From positions 1-5,759 of the forward strand of contig CAYTGL010000092.1 of the NCBI GenBank assembly GCA_964437335.1: a stretch of 5,759 bases of DNA, read 5' to 3'. The position numbers and the translations under genes were made by a program. The stretch is from JAITWN01 sp964437335 (lineage in GTDB: Bacteria; Pseudomonadota; Gammaproteobacteria; SZUA-140). The notes below the pieces were generated by a model. That model ran no database searches. It worked only from the letters and a program-made list of their open reading frames with translations, and was not told where the DNA came from. Positions 5,426 through 5,759 of the stretch are shown piece by piece. How positions within the stretch are numbered: position 1 is the stretch's first letter; every line of letters begins with the position of its first letter.

Positions 5426-5759
5426 TCATGGGCAGTGTTGTGGCCTGCCATACAGTTCGACGGAATTAGGATGCGCTGCATCGCAAAGGAAGTTGTACAT
5501 TTCAAGCATGCCCGGATTGGACGCTTCAGCCGCACGCACGAATTCCATTACGTTGATCACGGCGATATCGGAAATTCCGCCCAGCAGAGTTGGACTGCTC
5601 GCCTTCGAGGCGTGCAGCAGACGTTGCAGCCGCGCGGCTGCAGCCTGAAGGGCGTCGGCTCGATCCAGACAGCGGAGCACTTTGTGATCCGCAAACTCAA
5701 GCTGCCCCACCAGTTCGATGAGGAGCCGCGTGCAGACCGACGCTGAAAGCAAGCTCCCG
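5426..5759 (-). CDS. C-terminal part of an unrecognised protein, 5' end outside the window
   Basis: The frame is open to the right edge of the window, so the real start lies beyond it; a TTG at 5752 is available but has no reason to be the start. About 110 residues are visible and appear largely helical: LLIELVGQLEFADHKVLRCL, then an alanine-rich helix (LQAAAARLQRLLHA), then a longer helix through MEFVRAAEASNPGMLEMYNFL. The stretch EMYNFLCDAAHPN is the most protein-like part and recalls uncharacterised helical families with a conserved LCxxxHPN segment, but I cannot name one with confidence. The frame stops 16 residues after HPN, at a TGA after PQHCP, which may mean a shortened C-terminus. 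The two plus-strand frames over the same region look like shadows. It is convergent with the cyclase gene. Confidence 0.5.
   Translation of the reverse strand, partial: GSLLSASVCTRLLIELVGQLEFADHKVLRCLDRADALQAAAARLQRLLHASKASSPTLLGGISDIAVINVMEFVRAAEASNPGMLEMYNFLCDAAHPNSVELYGRPQHCP

Noticed and set aside
5417..5746. Plus-strand frames opposite the partial gene at the right edge
   Set aside because: Composition and lack of a conserved-looking segment favour the minus-strand frame, which carries a LCDAAHPN motif and runs off the window edge.
1..5759. CRISPR array, rRNA or tRNA genes
   Set aside because: No regularly spaced repeat series and no recognisable RNA gene were seen on either strand.

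Overview
The window looks like alphaproteobacterial DNA, most likely from the Rhizobiales (Bradyrhizobium-type). This rests on four things: GC-rich genes set in AT-richer gaps, an IS481-type transposase remnant, a PAS_7-GGDEF architecture common in that group, and TTAACCAT boxes that resemble CtrA half-sites. It is an inference from style, since no rRNA, tRNA or species marker is present. Mixed orientation, an IS scar and several long gene-poor stretches suggest accessory or rearranged DNA rather than a conserved housekeeping block.

Layout. Bases 63-203 (+) hold a possible tiny secreted peptide whose 3' end overlaps the end of the next gene on the other strand. Bases 176-1213 (-) encode a class I SAM-dependent methyltransferase of the PrmC/MTS type. 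Thirty bases upstream of it, 1244-2296 (-) encodes an aspartate-carbamoyltransferase-fold protein that has lost several catalytic residues. The two form an apparent operon read leftward from an AT-rich 209-bp leader (2297-2505). That leader carries two identical GTTAACCATA boxes 53 bp apart and two inverted repeats. Next comes a six-helix membrane protein of unknown function (2506-3144, -). Bases 3145-3448 have no convincing gene.

From about 3449 to about 3870 (+) lies the left part of an IS481-family element. Its transposase keeps the N-terminal helix-turn-helix region and ends before the DDE catalytic core. Bases 3910-4413 are non-coding as far as I can see, with one strong hairpin (3990-4020). 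Bases 4414-5355 (+) encode a soluble PAS-GGDEF diguanylate cyclase with intact active and inhibitory sites. It converges on the C-terminal part of an unrecognised gene that runs off the right edge (5426-5759, -).

How the genes may work together. The only likely functional unit is the ATCase-like/methyltransferase pair. A carbamoyltransferase scaffold stripped of its carbamoyl-phosphate lysine and aspartate-binding arginine, co-transcribed with a small-molecule-type methyltransferase and lacking any other pyrimidine gene nearby, suggests a repurposed biosynthetic or regulatory pair. This is the best candidate here for something undescribed. The diguanylate cyclase is probably an independent signalling gene.
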